Assembly: GCF_032062135.1 (NCBI RefSeq)
Contig: NC_092864.1
Location: forward strand, 15,114,815-15,178,814
Length of the DNA stretch: 64,000 bases
DNA from: Pyxicephalus adspersus
Lineage: Eukaryota > Chordata > Amphibia > Anura > Pyxicephalidae
Reading direction: 5' to 3'
The translations under genes and the position numbers were made by a program. Positions 12,356 to 24,010 of the stretch are shown piece by piece (the first letter of the stretch is position 1; every line of letters begins with the position of its first letter). Below the pieces are notes generated by a model that saw only the letters and a program-made list of their open reading frames with translations, was not told the origin of the DNA and did no database searches.

Positions 12356-13398
12356 CTGCTCTAGATAAAAGCAAAGTCCTTGGTGTCCTTCCATACAATG
12401 TAGGACTTCTAGGCAAAGGGAGCACCTAAACCATATATTGGGGTTGGGGACCCATTTAGACGACTAGGTTTAGCTTTAAAGTGTACATGTAGCCCAAACT
12501 AATGTACGTAATAGGTAAACTCTGCAACACTTTATTTTTTGCTGCCTGTGTCCCGTTGGGGAGAATTCCCTGCACCTACCTAACAAAAAGTTGGAGGGCA
12601 TTTGGTCACAAGGAGCCCTGCTAGATAGTTGTCCACTTTGTTGGGAAGAGTTCATGTTCTGGTGACCATAGAAAATTGGATTTCCTATCACTTTCAGTCT
12701 TATTGACAGTGGTCATCAGGACAAATACAGGGAGTGAATTTGCCCCAACAGGTACAAAGGCAGCAATAAAAACTTGACATGGTTTCTAATACCTTCATGA
12801 TATCGAGAGCATAAATACAATTTAGCTATCTTTGACTATCTGTGGCCTCTGTAGACTTTGCGACAATAAAAAGTGTGAAGAAAGGTTGTGCAGTTCTAAG
12901 GTGAAGCTGAGAGTATTTAAGGAAAGAAAACCACACAGTGGTCAAATGACTTGGAGGTATGTTTTCCACTAAATGGTTATCACCAAGCCAAGTGCTCTGC
13001 AATCTAGTGCTTTGCTGCACCGCACTTGGGTCAGTGGGTATGGAGGTGTAGTAATCCCAGAATCTCCTGGTATTACAACAAAGTGAAACTTTTATCAGAG
13101 TCTTCAAACTGTGCAATGCATGTAAGAGCCTTCCACAGTCCCGGTATTAGTTATGTGATAAGAGAGCCACTGCTTCTTCTTTATCGCTGCTTAGCTCTTG
13201 GTATTGGCTCGGCTGTGAATGAAGTGAGTTGATGGTGGCATTTGCAGGGTCCTCTCTCCAGGTTTCCGTGGCTAGCTGAGAAAGTTCATGAGAATGATCC
13301 CAGGTCTGGAGTTCTGTGGTGGAAATTGATGACTTGGTACCCCCTGCTGTAGGTCCGACACAAGCGCCACGGTCAGAGGGAAGGCTCTTTGCACGACG
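12356..13398 (-). other. Probable aqp8 3' flank or 3' UTR
   Basis: Directly after the aqp8 stop. CAGGACAAATACAGGGAGTG near 12717 also occurs, diverged, near 37835 and so is repeat-derived. No poly(A) signal was found close to the stop. Confidence 0.4.
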
Positions 13399-13441
13399 TC
13401 ATTTCAGGATAAGACGAATTTTGGGGTCACCAAGGAGTACC
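13399..13441 (-). CDS. aqp8: aqp8 coding exon 5, C-terminal tail and stop
   Basis: A 43-nt coding piece after acceptor CTAAAG. It completes Arg243 and gives [13 protein letters not shown] then TGA, a close match in length and motif to the AQP8 tail. It is too short to be found by ORF length, and was located by the needed phase and the conserved tail. No AATAAA appears on the minus strand within about 860 nt downstream; the first (12536-12531) lies in repeat-like sequence, so the 3' end is not fixed. Confidence 0.9.
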
Positions 13442-16400
13442 CTTTAGGAAAGACAAGAGTGGAAGCTTTAAAAACTTGTTATATGTAAAAACATTTAATA
13501 CATGATAAAGGATTATCAGAGCACCTTGAAAAACATTGTATAGATCTGAAAAGAGGAGGAGATGCCACCAAAAAATTGTGTTCTTACCTGATAATACCAC
13601 CAACTAACAGGCCACCAATCATAGGTCCCACCCAGTATATCCAGTGATAGGCCCAGTAGTTTGCTGCCACCGCGGGACCAAAGGCTCTGGCAGGGTTCAT
13701 ACATGCTCCGGAGATCTTTCCTCTGCAATAGTATATATATTAATAAAATCTGGATAAGGCAAATTTAAAAAAAATGCACAACCAACAGTTACCCTACGTG
13801 TCTAACATGCATTGTACTGTGTTTATGAGCTTTGCATTGGGGCAGCCTATTTATTTAAATGAACTACCCATGCATTACAACAAAAATAACGTGCAATATT
13901 TTTAAAGCATTGTGCAGGGGTATTGTTTTAGTGTGTTGGGGAGCCATGCAAAAATAATGACACCAAAACACATCGCACAATGGTACACGTTTTGCCATAC
14001 ATTGCATGACCACATTGCAAAATGTGTGTTACCAAAATAAATAAATGTATTCTGTGGGAGAAAACTGCAAGATAAAATATTCAATAGATCCAGGAATACA
14101 AGCAGCTGAAATGATATGCATTATTATTTCTATTATTTGAGCTTATCGCTCCCTTTCCTGTCTCCAAAGTCTCCCTATTGATCGTTAAGGGCACTCATTC
14201 CTAAAATGATCAAAAGGTTGGTTTGGGAGACAGGAAGAGAAAGTCAGGATTGGCCTATCGTTCTCCTGCCTATATCTCTGGTCTAGAAATCACTTTATAC
14301 TAAAAGTTTCATTTGAAGGTTTTGTAAGGCCTTCTTCCAAGAGATATAACAATATATCACAAAAACACAATATCTCAATTATGTTTCGACTTCTTTTATG
14401 CCTTTGAAGAATTGTATTTTTATCTTACCCTGCCAGGATGTCCGTTGCCACAGTGAATCCAATACAGAAGGGAGCCAATGGAGTGCTGGTCTTCTTATTA
14501 ATGGCCCCCATGCAGACAGCCAACACCAAGAAGAATGTCATGACTATTTCGGCTCCAATGGCTCGGCCAACCTGGGCATCAACGAACACCACATTAAAAG
14601 CTGCTCCATCTGTTTTGTTGTAAACATCTGAATCGGTCAGGGCCTAAAAAAAAGTGAAAAAAAATCAGGGAGTGTCTTACATTTTATGAAAGTGCAATAA
14701 ATAGTAATAACATACTCAACTATGCATTTTAAACAACCAAAACAAAAGCTGTGTGGCAAGCTTAACAAGACTTTAAAAATGGATAAAGAGCCGGCAAGGG
14801 TGCGTAATCCCAGCTACTTGGGAAGTTTAGGCAGGGAGATTGCTCCAGTTCAGGAGTTCTGCTCTACCCTGAGCTATGCCCATTGGATGTTGGCACTAGC
14901 TGTGGTATCAATGTGGTGGCTCTAGGGGAGCCCGGGGCTACCAGGCTGTCCTATAGAGGATGGAAAACTTGATGAAGTATTGGTGCCCAGTTATTAAACA
15001 AAAATTAAAGCTATGATTAGGCTAGTCACTTTCTGTCTAGCTTTGACCCCCACAATCTCACCCATTTTGCGTTCAGTTTGCTTCTAGATGTCTACCATCA
15101 TTCATCCCATTCCTATGAGTGCAAGATGTTGTGGACCCACAACCTGGCGAGGGGGTCACCACAATGCTGTGAACTCAAAGTGTAATGATGCAGCAAATGG
15201 CGCCAATGCCAGCTATACTTTTGACATTATTCGGATTTGCTCAGTGCTCAAGAAGATGCATAGAGGAAGAGGACCATGCAACTGTATGAGTCCAATCAGA
15301 AGAAATTAGGTATAAAAACCAAACAAGGACTAGTGGGTGGGGGAGTTGGGCTTGAAATTCCCATTCTAAAAATACACTAAAATCTTAGTAATGCAACAAG
15401 GGCAACACAAGTTCACTCTTTCCAATGCTTATTATTAGGATAGAAATATTGGTGTTCCTGCAGCATTATAATAAAGGTGTCCTTCTTACCTTGGCCAGTA
15501 CTGCTCCAATCATTCCACCGCACAACTGGCAGACCCAGTATGGCACCACAAGAACAAGGTTGAGTCCTCCTATTATACAGGCCCCCAGAGATACGGCAGG
15601 GTTAAAGTGTCCACCACTGAAACAATAGAAGAATTGATTATTACAGAGTGACACTGTAATACAGCCATTTTCAACCAGGGTTCCTCTAAAAGGTTGATAG
15701 AAATCCCTCAAACTGTGGCTCAATTTGATGATTCCTGCATAGTTCTAGGGGTAGTGCCAGTTGGTAGAGCCAGCTGCATGACTCTAATGATGGTTTTAAT
15801 TGTCTATAAAGGTGGTATCCTAGCCACCACTGTAAGGAGGCATTTGTTTTACTGGCCACAAGCTTAGGAGGGTTTTTTCCCAATGAACCCCAAAATATTG
15901 GTTCTAGCAGGGGTTCTTTAGGACCTGTTTATTATTCTAAGGGTTTCTCAGGGGTAAAAAGGTTGAGAATAATACTCTAATATATAACAACACATATATT
16001 TTTGTGTAAATGCATTTAAATTGTTTTTATTTGCCTTCAAATCTGTTATTACAAACTTAATGGATTACCCAGACATATGTGCCAAGTTGGACCACTTTTA
16101 CTATCCCATTTCCAGGTTTAGTGATCATACTCGTATATATACACATAAAAGTCCAATTCCAGCCAATGGTTTTCATCTTAGTGTTTGAACAGTAAGGGGT
16201 AATTTTTATTATTTTCATAAGCATTTTTAACTGCTCTATGTGTTCCCATTGGGCTCCTAAAAAGCTTTGGGTAGAGGGGTAATGAGGATGCAGAACTGGG
16301 CTCTGAAGTTTTTGCTAGAAGGAACCAATTCTATACAGAGGGCTTTTTATTTAGGAGACTTTCAAGAAACTCATAAAGAGTGCAGTCAATAACTATTAAA

Positions 16401-18717
16401 CTCATCACATCTCTTCTCATCCTTTGCTGTTCATTGCCAGCAAAGGATCCCTATCATAAATTGTCTGCAACCTCTGCTAATAACTTTGACATCTCAGGTT
16501 CAGATCTGTGTGGCCTGACCACATGTGATCAATGCAAAAATAATCTGGGATGACTAAATCATGAGGTCAGCCTGCATTGTGGATTATTTAGATACATTAA
16601 GCATGCAGTGAATCCATCCCTTTGCATTTTAATCCAAGACTACGGGTGAATTGCCTTGCCTTCTGCCATGACATTTGCTGGAGACTCACCCTGTAATCCT
16701 TCAAGCCTCCTATACTCTGTCAAGCTTAGTCATCTGTATATGTTTGTATACGCAGAGTAAATGACTAGATAGTAGGTTTTGACAATGGAAAAGCAATATT
16801 ATCGCTTCTTATCTAGGGCATTGCTCACCTGCATAACTATTTGTTTTTCTGCCCTAAATGCCAGTTAATGGTTAGAGCAAATGTATGCCAGTTAATGGTT
16901 ACAATGGTTAGACACCACCCAAGCACGAAGGACAAAATTGTCACGAAGGAGTTTGCAGATTGGTGTCATATAAATACAATATCACAGCAATTTTACAAAA
17001 TTCACAGGAGCATAGTGAAAAATACAGAAACATGTAGCAAGAATCAGAATTACATTTTCTGGTTTTGATTTTTTTGTCTGTTAATGCCCCCTGTTTCATG
17101 GTGAAGCAGAGCTCATAGATGCTGGACCAATTCTTCTCTGCTGCTATTTTTTTTACATTGAGCGTTAAATATAATTATTTAGCTGTGATATACAGCCAAG
17201 GGTCTACCAAAATTCTGCTGCCAAGATAGGAGAAAGGTTGCTGCTCTTCCCATGCATCCATGGGTTCTGTCCCTACCATAGACACTACATGGAGTTTGTA
17301 AGTGTTCCCAGTCTCTATGCCAGTTGTCTTGTGTTGTACCTACGTGTTTCGCCTATATTGCTTCCTCAGGGGACTTGTGGACATTGGAGTGCAAAATTAG
17401 AAGCACATGCAGGGAAAATCAAAATGTATCAATAGTGCAAATAAATGATGAAAAAAAAAAGAAATCAGATGCTTGAAGATCCTTTGAAGAGATATGGAAT
17501 ATATCCTTGTAACAAGGGCGCCTGATCGTGGTGCTATTGTTGGGAATTGTCAGCTTAAACATTGACATATTGATGGTTGGAGGGCCAGAATAATGGCTGT
17601 ATTGACAGTGACAAAGAATGGCTTATTCACTTAACCACCACAAAGTGAATGCTAATGTGCAAAATGCACACGTTCTTCCATACCAAACGTTTTTTTACTT
17701 TTCTAATTGATAAAAGCTAACTAGACTATAGGTTACTGCAATGGCTTATTGTAAAAGCCTTCCTCTTCCATGAAATAAGGTACTTGGAACATTTTCAGAT
17801 AAAGTTGATTATCCGTTTTTATTCCAATACAAGAAAACACTCCAACATCTTAAAGGTTACCTTCATTTGCTGAATTGTTTTGGCACCGTTCTGCATTTAG
17901 CAAGCCTTGCCAATTGCATGGAAAAACGATAAGCTTTCAGTCATAGAAGCATTTTTTGTTCCAATCTTGTGACCGGAGACCTGGGTTATCAGCTTTGCAG
18001 CCTCTCTCTGAAGCTCACATCCACAGATAGACAGACAGATCATACTACCCAACCAGAAACCCTTTAAATACAGATTATATTTCCTTATATCACCATTTAT
18101 ATCAAATGAGAAGGCTACTGGAGCCACATACTAGAATCTGAACATTCCATTAGTCAGGAGTCCATGGAGGGAAAGAAGGCTTCACCCTTTTTTCTTTGTG
18201 TTCCACTATTAAATTTACCCCAAAATCTCCTGGGTGGGCAGACAGGACCAAAACAAAAAAGTTTTTACACTAGCTTTGCTAAGTTGGGTTTTCAGAAATT
18301 TTTTAATGGACTTGAAGCATAAAGCTAATGGAATGTATGCAAAATGCACAATGTTTATGTATTTATGCATGATGCTGGGAATGAGTTTAGCCATTCTAGA
18401 CTCATTAACTGAAGTAATATGCATCAATGTTGTTATAGCACCAACTTTTTTGTTTGAAAATAGTACCTGATTCCCCCAAGGATGGCAATGGTGAGCCCCA
18501 GGGCCAATCCATGGGCTAAAGCCGGTTGCAGGTTTCCGGTGGTGGATGAGTCCTCAATGACAGACAAGCAGCCAATGAACACAAAGAGCGCCGTGCCCAC
18601 GAGCTCCGCTATGCATGGCTGGACGTACACTTCATACCAGTGAGGCTCCGGCTGTTTCTTGGGGCTTTCCACCTCAAAACCTTTACAGGTTACCTGGCCC
18701 AGTTCTGTGTCCCCCAT
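13399..18717 (-). CDS. aqp8: Aquaporin-8, five coding exons, 256 aa
   Basis: AQP8 is a six-helix membrane channel for water, ammonia and hydrogen peroxide in plasma and inner mitochondrial membranes. Coding exons (minus strand) are 18717-18467, 15616-15490, 14643-14429, 13722-13588 and 13441-13399. All introns are GT-AG, and the exon lengths (251+127+215+135+43 = 771 nt) join in frame to 256 residues plus TGA, close to the 261 residues of human AQP8. Visible marks are an N-terminal WYEVYVQPC segment, helix 1 (about 38-55), AHG in helix 2 with the selectivity-filter His at 69, first NPA at 89-91, a possible glycosylation site NKT at 135-137, second NPA at 207-209 preceded by Cys205 and followed by Arg210, and HWIYWVGP. 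I chose the ATG two bases after a good acceptor (18721-18720), because the upstream in-frame extension crosses that acceptor. No break was seen, so it looks intact. The family assignment comes from recognising the protein. Confidence 0.95.
13588..13722 (-). CDS. aqp8: aqp8 coding exon 4, second NPA box
   Basis: Begins after TTGCAG and encodes [16 protein letters not shown] and [19 protein letters not shown], residues 199-242. This includes the second NPA, the selectivity-filter Arg210 and helix 6. The donor is GTAAGA. Confidence 0.95.
14429..14643 (-). CDS. aqp8: aqp8 coding exon 3, loop C and helices 4-5
   Basis: Begins after a T-rich tract and TAG. Encodes residues 127-198, with the NKT sequon in loop [20 protein letters not shown] and [18 protein letters not shown]. 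The donor is GTAAGA after GCAGG, leaving a Gly codon split 2/1. Confidence 0.95.
14789..14955 (+). pseudogene. 7SL (SRP) RNA pseudogene, 3' truncated
   Basis: Resembles the first half of vertebrate 7SL RNA. In order it has GCCGG, AATCCCAGCTACTTGGGA, TTTAGGCAGGGAGAT, TCCAGTTCAGGAGTTCTG, GAGCTATGCC, GTTGGCACTA, TATCAATGTGGTGG, GGGAGC and ACCAGGCTG. These follow the Alu domain and the start of the S domain. The match fades after about 165 of roughly 300 nt, and bases differ throughout, so it is a decayed copy. It sits in the aqp8 intron between coding exons 2 and 3, antisense to aqp8. Confidence 0.85.
15490..15616 (-). CDS. aqp8: aqp8 coding exon 2, first NPA box
   Basis: Follows acceptor TTTCAG. 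Encodes [17 protein letters not shown] and [18 protein letters not shown], residues 84-126, which carry the first pore-forming half-helix. It ends in phase 0 at donor GTAAGA. Confidence 0.95.
15617..18466 (-). other. aqp8 intron between coding exons 1 and 2
   Basis: Holds the hAT-like MITE at 15664. A minus-strand open stretch at 18127-17897 ends with a 40-residue segment that looks unusually protein-like ([20 protein letters not shown]) but could not be matched to a family. Confidence 0.6.
15664..15977. mobile_element. hAT-like MITE, second family, copy B (aqp8 intron)
   Basis: Has CATTTTCAACCAGGGTTCC at the left and AAAGGTTGAGAATAAT at the right in inverted form. The interior has GCCAGTTGGTAGAGCCAGCT. 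It lies between aqp8 coding exons 1 and 2. Confidence 0.65.
18467..18717 (-). CDS. aqp8: aqp8 coding exon 1 (residues 1-83)
   Basis: Encodes the cytoplasmic N-terminus, helix 1 and most of helix 2, ending in LGGI plus two bases of a split Ser codon. The donor is GTACTA after ATCAG. An acceptor (pyrimidine tract then TAG) lies two bases before the ATG, so the exon itself probably begins at 18719 with a non-coding exon upstream. Confidence 0.93.
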
Positions 18718-19317
18718 ATCTACAAAGAGAATATTCATCTGTTATCAAACGTTTTACAACATTTTCACCTTTGAACCTCTATAGTCACCATGTATATATT
18801 TTAGAAGTATGAAATTTAGAATAACATTATATGTGTAAAATTACCTTTTATGGCTGTATACATAACCTCGTTTATGGACGTCTATAATACACTAAACATG
18901 AGCTTTGTTGCAGAAATGTTTCTGCACTGTTAACAAAGGATTTGTTAGCACTTTCAGACAAGTAATTTTGAAATATTAAAAGTAAACCCTAAATCTGACC
19001 TTGGACTGCATGGGATTGGATCTGCAATTGGACTGCATTTGCTTACCCTAATTTCAACGAACACTGTTGGCTTGTATTTGCATTGGAAGCTGCTACAAGT
19101 CAGAAAGAAACATTTTATTTCCTGGCTGGAGGATGTGCAGCATCATCTAGCACTTTCCTCTCAAGCCTGTGCATGGATTGTCCCTTTTATTTATGGGATT
19201 TTGTCTCTTTCAATCATGGATGCTCAACATCAATGGAAGATTTACCAAGGTGCACATGCAGCCCGCATAGAAAATGCAAACCCCTTGAGATTGATATCCA
19301 CCCATGAATATACAATA

Positions 19318-19347
19318 ATATTATATAATATATATATATATATATTA
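19318..19347. repeat. (TA)n microsatellite
   Basis: ATTATATAATATATATATAT type repeat in the aqp8 5' intron. Confidence 0.9.
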
Positions 19348-20049
19348 GGATAGTGATTAGGTTTACATTGGGATTTAAGGAAAGATCATTTTCCATTATC
19401 CATCACAAAAGCAACCTACTCAATGATTGAAAGCAGTGATAGATGCAGATCCAACACTTCATGTATAAAGATGTATTCATGTGCCTGAGCTTCTAAATTG
19501 GTCATTCTATGGCCAGCAGGTCATGCACTCAATCGAAAATATTCACCAAAAATATTCTTGCATATAGCCAACCTCAGATTCAATTGAGAATCCTATCTCT
19601 AAATATTACCAATATTGACTATCTCTGATTCACTCATTATCTGAGCGTGTGGCAGCACTTACTGTACTTTTGAAATGATAAGAAACATTCCAAAACTCAC
19701 TTTACCAACTTAAGAGTTTTCCACATTAAAAAAGTCACACTGTATAAAATGACGCAGTGGTTACATTACTCAAACTTCAAGGATATTGCCAAGCAAGACA
19801 CGATAGAACAAAGATTATTAATCTAATAGCCTTTTGGCTGGACTCTGAGATTATCTTATCTGTATTCTTTTTCTCTCTTTGCTTTTCTTGGAGAGCCGTG
19901 GCTCATTTTATATTCTCCCTGAGCACTTAGGAAATTCTCAGGGTGAATAATATCCCTGTGAGTGATTCTTCAAATTCTCAATCTCCTTAGATAAAAAGAC
20001 AGGTCTACTTGTCTATAGTGGACATAATGGGGTTGATGCACCAAAAAAG

Positions 20050-20186
20050 TTTAGGCTGTTTATTTAGCAAAGTGAATGATCACACTGCAAGGGATGAATA
20101 TGGCGATAATTCACTTTGCAAATAATGCCCAATCAGATAAATGTAAAACAAAACTGATTGGACGGCTGAGGGTAAACAGCCTAAAC
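20050..20186. mobile_element. Fold-back MITE in the aqp8 5' intron
   Basis: TTTAGGCTGTTTA at the left and TAAACAGCCTAAA at the right are perfect inverted ends. The inner GCAAAGTGAA and TTCACTTTGC are also inverted. Confidence 0.75.
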
Positions 20187-21917
20187 TCCCATGATCCCAT
20201 GTTATAGGGATATAATAGGATAAACAGGTAATGTTGGGGAAGTTGGGATGTCTATTTATTTGGTAAAACCCAACAAAAGCTAGAATACAGTATTCAAGGT
20301 TTGTGTTTTAGAGGGTTGAGCTGGCCAGTACGGGAGTTCCGTACAGGTAAACCCCAACCAAAACTGTTTTCCAATTTTTTGGATGTTAAATGTTGTCCAT
20401 TAGTAACCAAAGGGAAGAATATTAGACCTGTCCACATCCTTACTCTCCCCCATATACTGGAGCTGGAGGCCACTTTACTACCTCTGGCTCCTCTTCTCTT
20501 CCTATCTCCACTGAAATAATGTCAGATCTGAGAAATATTTGGCAGATCTGAGCATGCAAGTTTATGTAGGGCTCTGTCACACTCTCTATAATCTATGGAA
20601 AGCCTACTAAGGGTAGTCACATTCATATAGTGGAGTACAAGATAACAGCTATAGACCGGCACCTGAACTGATTCCTGATTTTGTGAGTAAAAATCAAGCA
20701 TAAGTATAGATGTCACATGACCCTGTTCATCAATTTGCCATGCTGGATAACTAACATCCAAATGCTAACGATAGCTATCATGCAGCATCTCCCACTTGTT
20801 CCCAAACCTCCCCAAGAGCCAAGCACCCTATCTATAAAATCTTTCCAAAGCCCTGAAAGGATCACTAAAAATTGTTCAGAGCAACAATTATTGAACGTCT
20901 ATGCAAGGCTTAAGTCTTTAAAGTTATACAAGTATATCAGACAGCAACTAGATTAATAATATATAATAGCAGACAGGGCCCCTGGGATATTGGCCCCCTC
21001 CTTCAATATATGGATGTATACAATTATCTATATTATATAAAACCATTAATCCACTATTCTTTCTGAATAGCCACAATTATCTCCCTCAGTCTAATGACTC
21101 CTGTTCAAACACAATCGCTAGTTAAAACTTCAAAGGGATGATTTGAGATGACTCTTCTGTACGGTCTGGAATGCAGTGCTTTATCACTGTATATATGTAG
21201 CGGAATATCAATGCAATGAGTTCTTGTCAACTTCTAAAAATGTAAGTCGGGCAGCTTTTAGCTTATCTGGTTTAAAGGTGTCAGTCCATACAGAATAGAC
21301 ACTTTTATTATCCACTGACTTTTTTAATGTATGGAAAGACAGACAGATGAATCTTGAGCTCCCAGATATGTGAGGACCCTATGATGGACATACACATGGC
21401 AAACTTTAGGCAGATAGAGTTCTAACTCTTCTTCATTCTTTAGAAAATTGAAACAAAATGTTATAGCTAGAGATAGGCTTAAAGTTTATAGTGGTTTTGT
21501 TAGACAGATCCTATATGATTGAAGGTAGATTTTCGTCCCGATGTTCCTACAGTTGATTTGCTATTCAAAGCTAAAGTCTGTTTTTCCTTTGTCTTTTGTA
21601 TAGAATTTACTGTTTATAAAGCATTTTCGTATCAAGATAAATATTTAATGGCTATTATAAACCTTGCTCTCTTACCAGAATTACAAGATGAAAGGCTTGG
21701 AATTGATTCCAACTAAATAAACCAAAATGTTATGCAAGGTTCAGTATGCCATAGCAAACTCAGTACATTTTAGAGCAGTAAAAATATAACACAATATCTT
21801 GGCTTAGTATTTAGTCTTAAGATGCCAATATACTTTGGATGATTGTCTTAGGTTTGGTCATATTGGGCAACACCTAAAGTTTATAGGACATCTCTGAAGG
21901 TGAAACTAATTACACAG

Positions 21918-23140
21918 TAAAAGGAAAAGTGAGAGATGGAAAAGAAGGAGAGGAAGGTGAAGGAGAAGAGAGAGATTGAGAAGAAGGAGATGAGGTTGGA
22001 GAAGAAAAAAAAGAAGGAAAAAGAGAAGACAAAGGAGAGTGAAAATAATAAAGAGAAGGAGAAGAAAGAGATGAAGAACGTGGAGAAGGAGAGCAAAGTG
22101 GAGGAGAAGAAGAAGAAGAAGAAGGAGAAAGAGAAGGTGGTGAAGGAGAAGAGGGAGAAGAGAAAGATGTGAAAAGAGAAAGGTGAAGAAGAAGAAGGAG
22201 AAAAGAGAAATGGAGAACAAAGGAGAAAAGAGGGATGGAGAAGGAAAGGAGGTTGGAGGAGAAGAAAAAGAAGAAAGGAAAGAGAAGAAGACAAAGAAGA
22301 GGGGAAATGAGAAAGAGAAGAAGGAGAAGATAGAGATGAAGAAGATAGAGAAGGAGAAGAAGGTGAAGAAGAAGAAGGGGAAGTGCGAGATAGATTACAA
22401 GGTGAAGGAGAAGAGAGAAATGGAGAAGAAAGAGAAGGAGAGGAAGGTGGAGGAGAAATTAAGAAGGAGAAGAGAGAGATGGAGAAGAAGGAAGGTGGAG
22501 GAGAAGAAGCAGAAGAAGGAGAAGAGAGAGATGGAGAAGAAGAAAGGTGGAGGAGAAGAAGCAGAAGAAGGAGAAAGAGAATGTGGTGAAGGGGAAGAGG
22601 GAGAAGAGAAAGATGTGAAGAGAGAAAGGTGAAGAAGAAGAAGGAAAAAGGGAAGAAGGAGAAGATGGAGAACAAGTTGAAGGAGAAGAGAGAGATGGGG
22701 AAGAAGGAGAATGAAATAATGCAGAATTAATTGCAGCAAAATGAGGATAGAGAAGGAGAGGGAGGTGAGAAGAAAAAAAAAAGAAGGAAAAAGAAAAGAA
22801 GACGAAGAGGTAAAATGAGAAAGAAGAAGAGAGAGATGAAGAAGATGGAGAAGGAAAGGAGGGTGGAGGAGAAGAAGGAGAAGGAGAATGTGGTGAATGA
22901 GAAGAGAAAGATGTGAAGAGAGAAAGGTGAAGAAGGAAAAAGAGAAGAAGAAAAGAAAGATGAAAAAGAAGGAGGAGAGGAAGGTGGAGGTGAAGAAGAA
23001 GAAGAAGAGAGAGATGGACAGGAAGGTAAAGGAGAAGAAGGAGTAGGAGAAGAAAGTGAAGGAGAAGAAGAATGTAAAGGAGAAGTTGAAGAGGAAGGGG
23101 AAGGAGAAGGAAGAGAAAAAGGAGAAGAGGATGAAATGAG
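21918..23140 (+). repeat. Long purine-only (GA-rich) tract in the aqp8 5' intron
   Basis: For about 1.2 kb the plus strand is almost entirely A and G (GAAG, GGAGAAGA and similar), with scattered T and very few C. It contains longer repeated segments: a block starting GTGGTGAAGGAGAAGAG and including AAAGATGTGAA recurs near 22136, 22583 and 22891. The Lys/Glu-rich ORFs on this strand and the Ser/Phe/Leu-rich ones opposite are by-products of composition. The aqp8 pre-mRNA would be pyrimidine-only here if transcription starts near 24 kb. Confidence 0.95.
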
Positions 23141-23805
23141 AACCAGCCACATAGACACAGATCTATAAAATGATTCTGGTTCTTTAATTACAATAAAACT
23201 TACCCACAGACCTAAGACTTCCTAACTTGTGGAACATTTCACTTTTACACAAGATTTTGCACAAGCGATCATTTTATAATTACAAATATTTTTTATTTTT
23301 AAGATACATACAGATGCATTGGTGCCAGATAGCAGAAAACCACACAACCATATTATGTAATATTGTTTTATCAGAAAAAAGCAAAAATATCAGTTTTACA
23401 GATAAAATTTTGTGAATGAATTATTCTTTTGCTATAATTTCATAGTATTTTTTTTTTCTTTTAGATAAACAATCTATAAAACGTTTGTTTCCTTAGGCCA
23501 CTATCTGTGTTTGTGAATAACTGTACAGTCATGAAGGGAATGCCATTAAAATCCGCTATATTTACAAAAAGCAAATAAAATAACTGGTTCACTGTACTAG
23601 AAGAATTTTATGAAACAAGTCACATAAAAAAATACATTAAATGCATTACACATCATTAAGTATATAATACATTTCTAACAGGAGTAGAAAAAAAAGCATA
23701 AAAATAATTTTGGAAAATAATAAACCGTTTAGGATTTATTACAATTTATTACTAGCAGCATGAATGTTGTAAAATGTGTGAATTTAATTAGGATTGTATA
23801 CTCAC

Positions 23806-24010
23806 TGTGATCCAGCAGCTGTCACTTTGTAGCAGTCAGTGACAATCTGTTAGTAGTATAACTTCACCAAGTGCTAGAGAGAGAGACACACTTCAAATCA
23901 CAACGTCCTCTCAAGTACTGTACTTTGTGTAAAGAAAAATCAATAAAAATGCAACAGTTGATTCACGTTGACCAATCACGTCTCTGGAAAGGTGCTCTTA
24001 TCTCAATAAT
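23806..24010 (-). promoter_or_regulatory. Possible aqp8 promoter and 5' non-coding exon
   Basis: Read on the minus strand, this has a GATA-type site (GAGATAAGAGC, near 24004-23994), an inverted CCAAT box (GATTGGTCA, about 23978-23970), a weak TATA-like stretch (TTTTTATTG, near 23949-23941) and then about 110 nt ending at a consensus donor GTGAGTATAC (GT at 23805-23804). The acceptor just before the aqp8 ATG requires an upstream exon, and this is a candidate I noticed. The exon has no ATG near the donor. It is inference only; other positions are possible. Confidence 0.35.

Larger units (their letters stand above)
18722..23805 (-). other. Presumed aqp8 5' intron
   Basis: About 5 kb between the acceptor at 18720 and the candidate donor at 23805. 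Contains a TA repeat, the fold-back MITE at 20050 and the purine tract. No other exon seen. Confidence 0.4.

Noticed and set aside
12826..13116. 96-codon minus-strand frame after aqp8
   Set aside because: Lies beyond the aqp8 stop in probable 3' UTR and shows no family resemblance.
18718..18738. Upstream ATG extending aqp8 by seven residues
   Set aside because: It crosses a good acceptor (TTCTCTTTGTAG) placed two bases before the chosen ATG.
21881..23158. Long Lys/Glu-rich (plus) and Ser/Phe/Leu-rich (minus) open frames up to 264 codons
   Set aside because: They follow from a strand made only of A and G, which rarely forms stop codons; no domain or start context supports a protein.
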